Below are positions 53,456-62,412 of a DNA stretch of 64,000 nt, in pieces. Origin of the DNA: Methanoregula sp. UBA64 (GTDB lineage: Archaea; Halobacteriota; Methanomicrobia; Methanomicrobiales; Methanospirillaceae); contig NZ_DAQC01000004.1 in NCBI RefSeq assembly GCF_002502735.1, positions 25,641 through 89,640 of the forward strand, given 5' to 3'. How positions within the stretch are numbered: the stretch's first letter is position 1; every line of letters starts with the position of its first letter. The translations under genes and the position numbers were made by a program. The notes under the pieces were generated by a model. The model ran no database searches. It was not told the origin of the DNA and worked only from the letters and a program-made list of their open reading frames with translations.

Positions 53456-53661
53456 CTTCTCGACAGTTTCTTTGCCTCGCGCTCGGTCTCGAGGAGCATG
53501 ATAACGTCTCCTTCCCGGATGGGTCCGACCGTGTTGCGGGTGATAATGCGCCCCTTGTTGTTGCCATCAAGGATACGGCATTTGACCTGCATCGCTTCCC
53601 CGTGCATGCCGGTGGAACCGACGACCTCGATGACTTCAGCGGGCGTTGCGTCGTCTGCCAT
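53452..53661 (-). CDS. rps28e: Ribosomal protein S28e
   Basis: A 69-residue 30S protein with the OB-fold core [20 protein letters not shown] and the conserved end [20 protein letters not shown]. It lies 9 bp after rpl7ae and overlaps rpl24e by 4 nt. Confidence 0.95.
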   Translation of the reverse strand: MADDATPAEVIEVVGSTGMHGEAMQVKCRILDGNNKGRIITRNTVGPIREGDVIMLLETEREAKKLSRR

Positions 53662-53670
53662 GATCGCACC

Positions 53671-54039
53671 TTATGCCTTTAAGGCAACCAGCTGTTTTGC
53701 GAGATCCTCGATCACTTCTTTTGCCTTGCCGGGCTTGACGATTGCAGCTGCTGCAGAGCCGACGTCAAGGCCGCTTGCGGCACCGATATCGTTCTGTTTG
53801 TTGATGAAGATATACGGGATCTTCTTTTCGTCGCACAGCGGTGCAAGGTGCATGACGATCTCTGCGGGTTCGACGTCAGCGCCGATTAAAACGAGCAGTG
53901 CGGCACTGCGTTCAATGGCTTTTGTTGCCTCGTTTGAACCCTTCTTGATCTTTCCGGTGTCTCTTGCAACTTCAAGGGCTTCAAGCGCCTTGTTCTGGAG
54001 CTCCTCGGGAGCCTCGGTTTTAACGTAGCCTTTTGCCAT
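53671..54039 (-). CDS. rpl7ae: Ribosomal protein L7Ae
   Basis: A 122-residue RNA-binding protein of the 50S subunit, also part of box C/D, H/ACA and RNase P particles through its kink-turn binding. The RNA-binding residues are in [20 protein letters not shown] (about 38-57) and in the loop [12 protein letters not shown] (about 98-109). The start is preceded by GAGGTGA. The 5' leader has a GC hairpin flanked by GA steps (see 54054-54072), a candidate site for self-binding. Confidence 0.96.
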   Translation of the reverse strand: MAKGYVKTEAPEELQNKALEALEVARDTGKIKKGSNEATKAIERSAALLVLIGADVEPAEIVMHLAPLCDEKKIPYIFINKQNDIGAASGLDVGSAAAAIVKPGKAKEVIEDLAKQLVALKA

Positions 54040-54053
54040 AACTCACCTCATTC

Positions 54054-54072
54054 AGGGGTCTTTTTGCCCCTT
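54054..54072 (-). promoter_or_regulatory. Candidate kink-turn hairpin in the rpl7ae leader
   Basis: On the mRNA: UGA-AGGGG-CAAAAAGA-CCCCU-GA, a 5 bp stem bordered by GA on both sides, which can form the tandem G-A/A-G pairs of a kink-turn. An upstream UGAUGA (box C-like) is also present. It lies just before the GAGGUGA ribosome site. Binding of L7Ae to a kink-turn in its own leader is known from Sulfolobus; here it is inferred. Confidence 0.4.
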
Positions 54073-54195
54073 CATTACTCATCAGTAGCAGTGATGCAGC
54101 CATATCATTTCGTCAGGTGGAGAAATAAATGTTTGTAAACGGCAGGGTAAGTTAGCGGGTCCTGCCGGAACCCTCGCGGTGGTTTTGTGCAGCTT

Positions 54196-56148
54196 TCAGG
54201 CAAGCCGGTAAATCACCGTATCGCTGTCGGAGTACACGGGGATAAGTCCCTCGTGCGGAAGATCCACGGTATACTTCTCCCGTTCGGATTCCCCGACATA
54301 GAGCAGGGTGGCGTTATATTTTTTCATAAGGGGGACCGTCTTGTCAGGATCTTCGTAGATTGTTTTTATGTCGGCCAGCCGCGAGCTGTACCAGCCGGTG
54401 GTGTCGCCCCGCCACATGAACTCGTGGAACGGCTCGCCAATAATGGCCGGGATACCGGTGAACGAGGAGATCCTCGAATAATAGGTGTAATCCCCACCCT
54501 CTGCTTCGACAAGGATCTCGTTACCGGTCAGGGTACGGAGGTATGCCACTCCTCCGGCATCGCCCGGGTGGGACGCTGTCAGGTATTCGAGTCCGTCAAG
54601 CGACCGGCTGCCATAATTAAGGTCGAGCGGAATGGCAAAGGGGATGATGAAGAGGGCCGCAATGACGATAATAGTCAGGACCGCGCATTTCCGTGGCGGG
54701 AGAACCGGTATACGTCCGGAACGTGCAAGCCGGATTCCTGCCATGGAAAAGGCACTGATGCCAAGGATGATCCATGCCGGCAGATAGCATTTGAAGACGG
54801 TGTTCATCCGGAAGTAGGTGTCCCCCATATTGTCCTTAAGGTAGAACAGTTCGATAACGATGAGCAGCAGAAGCCCCAGTATCGCGAGGATATCCGGCAG
54901 CGTATGCTCTTTTTTTGCAAGGAAATAGATGAGGGGAATGGCAGCAATGGCTGCCGCAACATAGCCGGCAAGGACAAACGGGATCGCAACCAGCAGCAGG
55001 TACGGACGCTCACGGATATCATTTACCAGCAGCGTTAAAAAGATCGCAATAAACCAGCCGTTCACCAGCAGGAATTGGAAAGGATCCGAGGGCGTTTTTA
55101 CGATCGCTATCCCCCCGGTGCTGGTCTTGAGCATGAGGTAAAACGGCAGGTAAGCGAGGACGGCAAGAGGGGGTATTACTATCAGGTGTCCCCATGACGA
55201 TATTCCCTTTCCCGCTTTGCGGCAGCGCAGGATGATCAGCGCAGCAAAGATGACGGTGACCGGTGCATAGATCAGGACATCCCAGGTGTTGATCAGCGGC
55301 ATGGAGCCAAGGCTGAGTGCCGCAAGCCCGCAGAGTATCCCCTTGTCCCGCGAGGATAGGGCCTCCCAGTTTTTGTAGAGATACAGGAGGATAAAGATCA
55401 GGAATACCTGGTTGAAGATCGAGATGACATGCGCGTGGAGATCCCCCCAGGTAAACGAGAAGAGGGGGTATTCGTTGATCGTATTGGTGATCGTGCGCGT
55501 GCTGTCCCAGAGAACGGTGTTCAATCCCTTGCCGAGGGCGATCTGGTAAAAGAACGAGGGGTTGGGGATAAAGAAGATAATGAGGGGCAGCCAGCGGAAC
55601 CGGTCAAGGAGGAGCGTTCCAATCGCATACACGGTTACGGCCGCGATGCCAAGAACCGTCGGCAGGGCGAGGTTGAACGCAATGTTCGAGGGCACCCCGC
55701 TCACTATGCCAAGGCAGCCGAACATCCAGTAGCCCAGATAGTAGTATACATCAAGCGATCCCCCGGCAAACCAGGGATCGAGCGGTGGCACGACGGGGTT
55801 CAGCATCACGGACGCAAGGAAACCGTGGTCCATGAACTTTTCTGCATACGAGATGGTCGGGTTGACATACCTGACCGCGAGCATCAGAAAGAAAAAGACG
55901 AGAAATACCAGTTCCCAGCGCCATTCTTTTTTTACTGCCTCAAAAGAGTACTCCCTCTTGTATACGTGGTAAGCGAGGAGCAGGAAGAACGGTACAAGGG
56001 CAAGCTGGACCGGGATCCGGGCAAGACCGCAGTACCAGGTAAGGAAGGTAAAGATCAGGAGGGAAGCAGCAAAAGATAAGGGAAATGCGTACTCCCTGAG
56101 GCATTTTTTAAGCGTCGGGTATACGGAGATCTGGAGGAAGCTCACCAC
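54196..56148 (-). CDS. DUF2298-type polytopic membrane protein (putative GT-C enzyme)
   Basis: A 650-residue protein with about 12 membrane helices in the N-terminal 480 residues and a soluble C-terminal domain (about 510-650). Loop features DHGFLASVMLNPVVPPLDPWFAGG (about 83-106; shown in part as VVPPLDPWFAGG) and FTWGDLHAHVISIFNQVFL (about 228-246) are marks of DUF2298 (Chlor_Arch_YYY). The acidic and His residues in outer loops fit a lipid-linked-sugar glycosyltransferase of GT-C type, but activity is unproven. It is the last gene of a four-gene minus-strand operon with a UPF0104 protein, a GT2 enzyme and an FAD oxidoreductase. Confidence 0.82.
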   Translation of the reverse strand: MVSFLQISVYPTLKKCLREYAFPLSFAASLLIFTFLTWYCGLARIPVQLALVPFFLLLAYHVYKREYSFEAVKKEWRWELVFLVFFFLMLAVRYVNPTISYAEKFMDHGFLASVMLNPVVPPLDPWFAGGSLDVYYYLGYWMFGCLGIVSGVPSNIAFNLALPTVLGIAAVTVYAIGTLLLDRFRWLPLIIFFIPNPSFFYQIALGKGLNTVLWDSTRTITNTINEYPLFSFTWGDLHAHVISIFNQVFLIFILLYLYKNWEALSSRDKGILCGLAALSLGSMPLINTWDVLIYAPVTVIFAALIILRCRKAGKGISSWGHLIVIPPLAVLAYLPFYLMLKTSTGGIAIVKTPSDPFQFLLVNGWFIAIFLTLLVNDIRERPYLLLVAIPFVLAGYVAAAIAAIPLIYFLAKKEHTLPDILAILGLLLLIVIELFYLKDNMGDTYFRMNTVFKCYLPAWIILGISAFSMAGIRLARSGRIPVLPPRKCAVLTIIVIAALFIIPFAIPLDLNYGSRSLDGLEYLTASHPGDAGGVAYLRTLTGNEILVEAEGGDYTYYSRISSFTGIPAIIGEPFHEFMWRGDTTGWYSSRLADIKTIYEDPDKTVPLMKKYNATLLYVGESEREKYTVDLPHEGLIPVYSDSDTVIYRLA

Positions 56149-56182
56149 GATCAGCCAGCAGACGACCGAAAGGATACCGGTT

Positions 56183-57160
56183 TCAGGAGTCAGGTGCTTT
56201 TCCCCCGCCGAGTTTCTCGTTTAAGGCAGTTTTGATGGTGGAGATCACCCAGTCGCTCCCCAGGTACTTGATCGAGACAATGCCGCCGATTGCGGTGATC
56301 AGGTTCTTGATGAGCTCGTGATCGATGATAGCGATCGAGACTGCCGTTGCATACGGAACGCCCGCAATACCCAGGGTCGCTGCCACGGCAAATTCGTACG
56401 TGCCGATACCGCCCGGCGTGATCGGTATGGCCTTGACCAGGTTCCCGATAACAATGGCAAGGACCACGATGGCAAACGATATCTGCTGCCCGAACATGAG
56501 GACAACGCAGAAACAGACCAGGATATCCAGAATCCAGATGACGATCGAGGAGAAACTCAGGATAACTATCGAGGAAAGGTTAAGCGAGGCTCTCCGGATC
56601 TCGTCAAGCATGGTCAGGAAATACCTGACATATTTGTTGGTGGTGGTAAGCTTCCCGACAAAGATCAAAAAAATGAAGAATACTCCCCCGATTACGAGGG
56701 GTATAAGGATATAGAGATCGATCCAGTCGGGGACATTGGGGATAAAGAAAAACGCGATTGCCCCGAGCAGGGCAACGGTGATGATATCAAAGACCCGCTC
56801 GACAACAATGGAGGAAATGCCTTCTGAGTAGGTTGTCTTGTATTCGTGCTTGAGGATAAAGATCCTGACAAAATCCCCCAGGCGGGCGGGGACGATCAGG
56901 TTGACGGTCTGGCTCACAAAAACACAGGCCGTTGCCACTGCAACCTTGACCCGGTAATTCAGGCCAAGCAGGATCCGGTGGTACCGCCACCCGCGCAGCC
57001 ACCATGCGGCAAGGCAGATAAGTACCGCAAGTACGAAATAGGCAGGGACGATATGCTGGAGCGAGACGATGAGGTTGTCCCAGACCATATACAGCATATA
57101 GGCCAGAATCCCGATGGCAATCAGGGACGGGATGAGGATCGCGCTAATCTTTCGATACAT
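56183..57160 (-). CDS. UPF0104 / lysylphosphatidylglycerol-synthase-TM family protein
   Basis: A 325-residue protein with about eight membrane helices. The start at 57160 (MYRKISAILIPSLIAIGILA) overlaps the preceding glycosyltransferase gene by 17 bp. Family marks: LRGWRYHRILLGLNYRVKV (about 52-70), SQTVNLIVPARLGDFVRIFI (about 76-95), VVERVFDIITVAL (about 110-122) and AIPITPGGIGTYEFAVAATLG (about 245-265; shown as PITPGGIGTYEFAVA). These occur in lipid-modifying or flippase-like proteins next to glycosyltransferases. Substrate unknown. Confidence 0.87.
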   Translation of the reverse strand: MYRKISAILIPSLIAIGILAYMLYMVWDNLIVSLQHIVPAYFVLAVLICLAAWWLRGWRYHRILLGLNYRVKVAVATACVFVSQTVNLIVPARLGDFVRIFILKHEYKTTYSEGISSIVVERVFDIITVALLGAIAFFFIPNVPDWIDLYILIPLVIGGVFFIFLIFVGKLTTTNKYVRYFLTMLDEIRRASLNLSSIVILSFSSIVIWILDILVCFCVVLMFGQQISFAIVVLAIVIGNLVKAIPITPGGIGTYEFAVAATLGIAGVPYATAVSIAIIDHELIKNLITAIGGIVSIKYLGSDWVISTIKTALNEKLGGGKAPDS

Positions 57161-57860
57161 GGATCTGCCACCAGAGCTGCAGGATTGCGGATCCCATCCC
57201 GAAGACATCTTTTACCCGGACGGTTGTACCTTTCCCCGCACGCCACTTCACCGGAAACTCGGTCACCGTAAACCCTGCTTTTTGTGCTCTCACCAAAAGC
57301 TCGGTATCCCAGAACCAGTGGTTCGACCGGATTGTCGGGAGGACGGGAAGGATCGTTGCCTTGTTGAATGCCTTGAAGCCGCACTGGTGGTCGAAGAGTC
57401 TGCTCCCCAAGATAGTTCTGACGAGGAAATTGTACGACCTGCTTGCAATCTCGCGACCACCAGTCCTTTTAATATCGCTTTTTGGGAGGAGACGCGAACC
57501 CGTAGCGATATCAGCGCCGTTCTCTATTGCAGCGACCAGTTCCGGGAGGTGCTGCATATCGGTGGCAAGGTCAACATCGTAATAACAGACAATCGTTCCT
57601 TTTGCCTCGCGGATCGCCCGGTTCAGGGCTGTACCTCTTCCAAGACGGGTGTCGCTGTGAAATAACCGGATTTTCGGGTTCTTCGTTCCGAATTCACGTA
57701 CATATTCTGCGCTGCCATCGGTGCTTCCGTCTTCGGCAACGATGATCTCAAAATCGTCGGTTATCTTTGCGAGCGTTTCAAGGGATACCGGCAAGGCAGC
57801 TTCCAGTGACGGGCGGTCGTTGAAGACCGGGATAATCGCAGTAACAGACGGGGCGCTCAT
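57144..57860 (-). CDS. GT2 glycosyltransferase (dolichyl-phosphate sugar synthase-like)
   Basis: A 238-residue cytosolic GT-A enzyme. Motifs: TAIIPVFNDRPSLEAAL (N-terminal), VAEDGSTDGS (about residues 40-49), YDVDLATDMQHLPELV (metal-binding DxD variant, about 94-109), GSRLL, and FDHQCGFKAFNKA (about 150-162). This set matches dolichol-phosphate mannose/glucose synthases and archaeal AglJ-like enzymes, which charge lipid carriers with a sugar. It starts inside the stop of the FAD oxidoreductase gene (ATGA overlap) and overlaps the UPF0104 gene, so all are coupled. Confidence 0.9.
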   Translation of the reverse strand: MSAPSVTAIIPVFNDRPSLEAALPVSLETLAKITDDFEIIVAEDGSTDGSAEYVREFGTKNPKIRLFHSDTRLGRGTALNRAIREAKGTIVCYYDVDLATDMQHLPELVAAIENGADIATGSRLLPKSDIKRTGGREIASRSYNFLVRTILGSRLFDHQCGFKAFNKATILPVLPTIRSNHWFWDTELLVRAQKAGFTVTEFPVKWRAGKGTTVRVKDVFGMGSAILQLWWQIHVSKD

Positions 57861-59092
57861 GGGTGATCCTGCTCCTGCTTCAGGATATATTCTGCAACAT
57901 GGTTACCTGCCCGGACCGATCCTTCCATGCTTCGCTCCGGGTAGTTCTCCTCTGAAAACATACCCGCCAGGTAGATCCCGTGTTTTTCATAGGCCGGGAT
58001 CAGGGAGCGGTACCCGGTTACATACACCGGCCCGGCCCACGGGTCAACGGCCATTCTGCTCCAGTGTATCTCGGAGGGGGCAAGACCGAACCGGGAACAG
58101 AAATCGTCCAGCATCCTCTGATCGAGACGTGCGGGAACGGTCCCGCTGAAATAGGATGCAAGATACACGAGATGCTCCCCGTATCTCTCCTTTGGTATGA
58201 AATTGGTATGGGAGATCACCGCTCCGTACGGGCTTTCATCCTTCATATTCGTCCAGTAAATCCCCTTTGTCACGTCGCGTTCAATACCGAGTGTCATACA
58301 TGCGGCACCCTGGTACGGGATCTCCGGGAAGGGAAGTCCGGTCAGCCTGCCCAACTCGGGAAGCGATACCGTCGAGATCACCCTGTCCACCGGTTCGTCA
58401 TTGATGGTCCAGCCCCCTTCTTTTTTCATAAGGGAAGTAACCGGTGCCTGGAGGTGTACGGTCCCGCCTTTTTTGAGGATCGATGTCTCCAGTGCATCGA
58501 CAATCTGGTGGAACCCCCCGTTCAGGTAGCCCAGATGTTCTCCGGCAACACCCCGGTCGGAACGGATGGCGATCCGGCTGATGAGCCATGCCGCAGATAC
58601 CTGGGAGCGGTTTTTCCCGAACTTGCTCTTGAGCAGGGGTTCAAAGAATGCGGAATAGATCCGGGGTCCCAAATGTTCGATGATATAGGTCTCGGCGGAA
58701 ATATCGTCAAGAGCGGCAAGGTCGGTCTTTCGTGACTTCAGGGTGAGAAGGGCGAGTCGTGCTTTTTCAGGGATCGAGAGTTCCGGCCAGCGCAGGATCT
58801 CCATGGGGGTTGTAAGCGAGTAGAGGGTATTTCCTGAATAATAGCCGGTACTTCCCTTCTGCCATTCGAGCCGGTCCCATAACCCTAGTTCGCGAAGCAG
58901 GGAAAAAAGCTGTTCGTCCCCGGAAAAACAGTGGTGGTAGAATCGTTCAATCCAATAAGTATCGATATGGTATGATGAGAGGCAGCCTCCCAGAAACGGC
59001 ATTTTCTCAAAGAGGATAACCTCGTGATCTCTGGCAAGAATGTTGCCGGCAACAAGCCCGCTTAAACCTCCGCCGAGTATTCCTATTTTCAT
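57857..59092 (-). CDS. NAD(P)/FAD-dependent oxidoreductase (amine oxidase/UGM-like)
   Basis: A 411-residue flavoprotein, first gene of the glycan operon. Dinucleotide-binding G-I-L-G-G-G-L-S-G-L-V-A-G at residues 4-16, VILFEKMPFLGGCLSSY (about 26-42) and a C-terminal FAD contact (GPVYVTGYRSLIPAYEKHGIYL region, about 353-374; ends in AGMFSEENYPERSMEGSV). It resembles phytoene-desaturase/amine-oxidase-like and UDP-galactopyranose-mutase-like enzymes in archaeal surface-glycan clusters. Substrate not known; a lipid carrier or nucleotide sugar is likely from context. 194 bp divergent from cetZ. Confidence 0.85.
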   Translation of the reverse strand: MKIGILGGGLSGLVAGNILARDHEVILFEKMPFLGGCLSSYHIDTYWIERFYHHCFSGDEQLFSLLRELGLWDRLEWQKGSTGYYSGNTLYSLTTPMEILRWPELSIPEKARLALLTLKSRKTDLAALDDISAETYIIEHLGPRIYSAFFEPLLKSKFGKNRSQVSAAWLISRIAIRSDRGVAGEHLGYLNGGFHQIVDALETSILKKGGTVHLQAPVTSLMKKEGGWTINDEPVDRVISTVSLPELGRLTGLPFPEIPYQGAACMTLGIERDVTKGIYWTNMKDESPYGAVISHTNFIPKERYGEHLVYLASYFSGTVPARLDQRMLDDFCSRFGLAPSEIHWSRMAVDPWAGPVYVTGYRSLIPAYEKHGIYLAGMFSEENYPERSMEGSVRAGNHVAEYILKQEQDHP

Positions 59093-59230
59093 AGTGTAGT
59101 ACCTTAATTATTTGTCCGGGTGTCCCTGAAAAAGGCTCCGTATCCCCACGTACCAAAACGGCAGAGAGCAGGTTAGGTCAGGGCAAGAAAGTTTTTGTAG
59201 TGTAGGATTGAAAGTTCATAAAACAAAGGA

Positions 59231-59259
59231 CTTAAAAGAATTAAAAGGAAATACTTATC
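59231..59259 (+). promoter_or_regulatory. Promoter region of cetZ
   Basis: Two TATA-like boxes: CTTAAAAG (59231-59238) and, after GGAAA, TACTTATC (59252-59259). The first would give a leader that keeps the ribosome site GGATGGTG (59271-59278) before ATG 59287; the second would give a nearly leaderless mRNA. Confidence 0.4.
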
Positions 59260-59286
59260 GTCAGCCCTTTGGATGGTGTACATTAG

Positions 59287-60477
59287 ATGCGGGTATTTTT
59301 CATAGGATTTGGCCAGGCGGGGGGGAAGATTGTCGACATGTTCATCGAACAGGACAGGAAGCTTGGCACCAACAGTTTCAGGGGGATCGCTGTCAATACC
59401 GCACGGACCGATCTGATGGGCTTAAAAAATATCGAGATGAAAGACCGCATCCTCATTGGCCAGACACTTGTCAAAGGGCATGGTGTGGGTACCGACAACG
59501 TAACCGGCGCCCGTGTCACGGCCGATGAGATCGACAGTATCATCAATGCAGTCGACACACGGGGCACGCACGATATCGATGCCTTTGTCATTGTTGCAGG
59601 TCTTGGCGGGGGAACCGGTTCCGGGGGTTCCCCGGTGCTTGCCCGCCACTTAAAAAGAATCTACCGGGAACCGGTGTATGCACTGGGGATTATCCCGGCC
59701 CCCGAGGAAGGACGTCTCTATTCCTACAATGCGGCCCGCAGTCTTACCACGCTGGTAAACGAGGCAGATAACACCTTTATTTTCGATAACAGCGCATGGA
59801 AGAACGAAGGAGAAAGCGTCAAGAGTGCATTCCAGCGCTTAAACAATGAAGTAGTCAGGAGATTTGCGGTCCTTTTCCGTGCAGGTGAAGTAGGGAAGGC
59901 CGGCATTGGTGAAATGGTTGTTGATTCCAGTGAGATTATCAACACCCTCCGTGGCGGAGGCATCACGTCCGTTGGGTATGCAATCAGTGAAGTGCTGAGC
60001 ACGCGTACAAAGCAGCAGAAGGGGATCTTTGGCGAACTGCGGGACAACTTAAAGGACAAACTCGGTACCAAGAAAGAGACCAACGAAGAAGTCCTGATGG
60101 GGGAAGATCGTTCGGCAAAGATCGTAGGCCTTGTCCGCCGTGCAATGCTCGGGCGGCTTACCCTACCCTGCGATTATTCTACCGCAGAACGTGCACTTGT
60201 CCTTATTGCCGGACCGCCTGATGAGATGGACAGGAAAGGGGTCGAGAAAGCAAAGAGCTGGGTTGAGGAGAACATCGCCGGAGTTGAAGTGCGCGGCGGG
60301 GATTACCCGGTAAACAGCGAATATGTCGCAGCGGTAGTGATGCTTGCGACAGTGGGGAATGCCCCGCGGATCAAGGAACTCCTTGATATCGCAAAGGAAA
60401 CCAAAGAAGAGGTTATTAAATCCAAGGAGAAGAAATCGAATATGTTCGAGGAAAGTGTCGAACCATTGTTCGAGTGA
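59287..60477 (+). CDS. cetZ: Tubulin/FtsZ-superfamily protein of the CetZ type
   Basis: A 396-residue GTPase that should polymerise under the membrane. The N-terminal FIGFGQAGGKIVDMF (G-box start) and the tubulin signature GLGGGTGSGGSP (about residues 105-116) are intact. NTARTDL and the T7-like region (ADNTFIFDNSAW, about 160-171) also fit CetZ rather than FtsZ1/FtsZ2. The long C-terminal tail EESVEPLFE is short of an FtsZ-type anchor peptide. In haloarchaea CetZ controls cell shape and motility. The last 4 codons overlap the next gene, which encodes a membrane-anchored secreted protein, suggesting a functional pair. Divergent from the glycan operon. Confidence 0.88.
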   Translation: MRVFFIGFGQAGGKIVDMFIEQDRKLGTNSFRGIAVNTARTDLMGLKNIEMKDRILIGQTLVKGHGVGTDNVTGARVTADEIDSIINAVDTRGTHDIDAFVIVAGLGGGTGSGGSPVLARHLKRIYREPVYALGIIPAPEEGRLYSYNAARSLTTLVNEADNTFIFDNSAWKNEGESVKSAFQRLNNEVVRRFAVLFRAGEVGKAGIGEMVVDSSEIINTLRGGGITSVGYAISEVLSTRTKQQKGIFGELRDNLKDKLGTKKETNEEVLMGEDRSAKIVGLVRRAMLGRLTLPCDYSTAERALVLIAGPPDEMDRKGVEKAKSWVEENIAGVEVRGGDYPVNSEYVAAVVMLATVGNAPRIKELLDIAKETKEEVIKSKEKKSNMFEESVEPLFE

Positions 60478-60479
60478 GG

Positions 60480-61616
60480 ATGAAAATGAAGGAACTGAGG
60501 AAACTGATCTGGATCGCGGCACTGTTTTTATTACTTATTCCTGCTGCATCTCTGGCATATACGGTAAATTCAATGTCCATATCCCCCAGCGGGGCATTGA
60601 CACCGGGAACCACGGTCGACCTGTCGTTTAAGATACAGATGCCGAGCGGGTCGTCCAGTGTAAATGATCTTCGACTATATACAGCGTTGGAAAAGCCGAA
60701 ATGGTCCTATGCAATCAATGTGAATGATGTCTCGAACGGCCTCACAGAAGCCTCTTCTAAAACGGTTACGATCAGCAGTTTTTTACTGACGTACAAATCC
60801 GGCGATGATGTGGCAGTTGTTGTGACGCTGGAAGGTACAGCACCTTCTGTTACGCAGACTGCCAACCAGACCCTGATTCAGATTACTGATGTTGATTCGA
60901 ACGGGAATACGGGGACGTCCTCTTATTCCCAGACTGCACTTGTGGTCAACACGAACGATGTTTCAACGGCAATTTCGAATGCAAACACGCAGCTGAGCCA
61001 GTTCAGGACGCACATCGATGAAAAGGCGGCAATGGATATCGATACGTCCGCAGCCGAAGCCAAATATAACGATGCCCAGTCCAAGATCAGCACGGCGCAG
61101 GCTCTCCCCTCCACGTCTTACACCGACGCATTAAACAATATCAATACGGCAATTTCTACCATCTCCGATGGAGAGACTCTCCTTGACAAAGCATGGGCGG
61201 AAAAAGAGATCTCTGATGCACAGGGCCCGGTCAATAATGTCGATGCTCTGATAGCGTATTTCCAGGGCAATTCCAGTACTGCTAGCGATGCCCGGCTCTC
61301 TGAAGTTATTACAAAAAGGGAAGTTGCTGTAAGTTACATTTCTGCTGCAAACGATGCATTGACAAACGGTAATTTCGCTCAGGCCCGGTCAAAGGCCGAA
61401 GATGCGTATACAAAAGGAAACGAATCCTATAATGACGCACTTACCTTTAAAGCCGCTGTGGAGGCCACATGGAATCCGTTTGCAGGCCTTGGATCGATCG
61501 GTTCGGGAATAGGTTCAAGCGTTATCCTGATTGTCGTGGGCATTATTATCGTTGTGCTTGTGGTCGTGGGGATAATCATCTATCGCAAGCGTTCCCGATG
61601 GGATGAATTGGGATAA
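60480..61616 (+). CDS. Membrane-anchored secreted protein coupled to cetZ
   Basis: A 378-residue exported protein. ATG 60480 or 60486; GTGAGG (60474-60479, overlapping the cetZ stop) is best spaced for 60486. Signal peptide ends AASLA|YT. Ectodomain 1 (about 25-155) is beta-rich (LTPGTTVDLSFKIQMPSG), then a helical, coiled-coil-like domain (about 160-320: repeated ISNANTQLSQFRTHIDEKAA, NDAQSKISTAQ, ALNNINTAISTISDGETLL). A single membrane helix (about 350-372) ends in the basic tail YRKRSRWDELG. No enzyme motif. The tail is the only part that could meet CetZ inside the cell. Function unknown. Confidence 0.75.
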   Translation: MKMKELRKLIWIAALFLLLIPAASLAYTVNSMSISPSGALTPGTTVDLSFKIQMPSGSSSVNDLRLYTALEKPKWSYAINVNDVSNGLTEASSKTVTISSFLLTYKSGDDVAVVVTLEGTAPSVTQTANQTLIQITDVDSNGNTGTSSYSQTALVVNTNDVSTAISNANTQLSQFRTHIDEKAAMDIDTSAAEAKYNDAQSKISTAQALPSTSYTDALNNINTAISTISDGETLLDKAWAEKEISDAQGPVNNVDALIAYFQGNSSTASDARLSEVITKREVAVSYISAANDALTNGNFAQARSKAEDAYTKGNESYNDALTFKAAVEATWNPFAGLGSIGSGIGSSVILIVVGIIIVVLVVVGIIIYRKRSRWDELG

Positions 61617-61626
61617 ACTCCACTCA

Positions 61627-61848
61627 CATTCATTTATTATAGCTGCAACTACTCTAGGTAAACGAGGCTGTGTTTCAGACAAGTATCTAAGGGTACCATT
61701 CGATCTTTCCGCGGTCGCAAAAGTGATAGTATCCCCCTATAATCTGTTTGTTTCCCTGTTTTTGGCTTCAGCGGGGTACAGTTTTGAGACGAATTGTTTT
61801 CCATTATCGAGATAAATCTCCCGGAGAAACCTGCCGACACGGAGTGCT
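61627..61848 (-). pseudogene. Remnant of an rve-type (IS481-like) integrase
   Basis: On the minus strand one frame reads ALRVGRFLREIYLDNGKQFV and onward SKLYPAEAK, then an in-frame TAG, then GDTITFATAERSNGTLRYLS. L-D-N-G-K-Q-F-V-S is the second catalytic-Asp motif of DDE integrases of the IS481/IS3 type; the glutamate in ERSNGTL may be the third. The frame is closed by stops on both sides and no ends or inverted repeats can be defined. A decayed fragment of a mobile element. Confidence 0.55.
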
Positions 61849-62412
61849 CATTGAAGGGTGTTGACTACTGAGCTGCATCCTTTTACAGGCAGCATTTCCA
61901 CAGGTTCGATCATCTTCGGTTTCGATCCGTTCTCCAAATCATTGAGATATACATTATGTCACTGTTTAGGACGGAACCTTTGGCACAACACTATTGTCAA
62001 AAAATGATTCTTGCAATATTCACAGAGTCCTACTTTTCACCAGGGTGTTTATCCACAAATCCGTATTTTTCAACAAAGTTCGATTGGCAGTGCCAGAAAA
62101 AATTTCGTGGCTAAAAGTGTACAGGGTTTTGTGCTAAATGAGCCCAAATGGGAGGAACAGCAGTAGTTGGTTTGCTACCTTCCGTACAGCAAGTTTGGGA
62201 ATTCAATGATGTCCGACGCGCAAAATGTCTCGTCAGGATTTACGTCACGCACTTATCGAGATTCCAAACACCTATCAATGCACTCGCCCAGCAAGGATCC
62301 GAAGAGGCACCCGAGGACTCCGAGCCAATGCAATGGGAGGGAAAAAATCGCAACCGGTACAAATCACACTTATGCTCCCTGTTAGGGGTCTTCCTTCAAT
62401 TCAGAAAAGTGA
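61849..62412. other. Intergenic region, no gene seen
   Basis: About 560 bp of lower-GC sequence between the integrase remnant and tRNA-Val. Open frames here (for example on the plus strand into the tRNA) are short and end in the GPTGFEPVT artefact that comes from translating a tRNA. No promoter, repeat or RNA could be supported. Confidence 0.4.
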
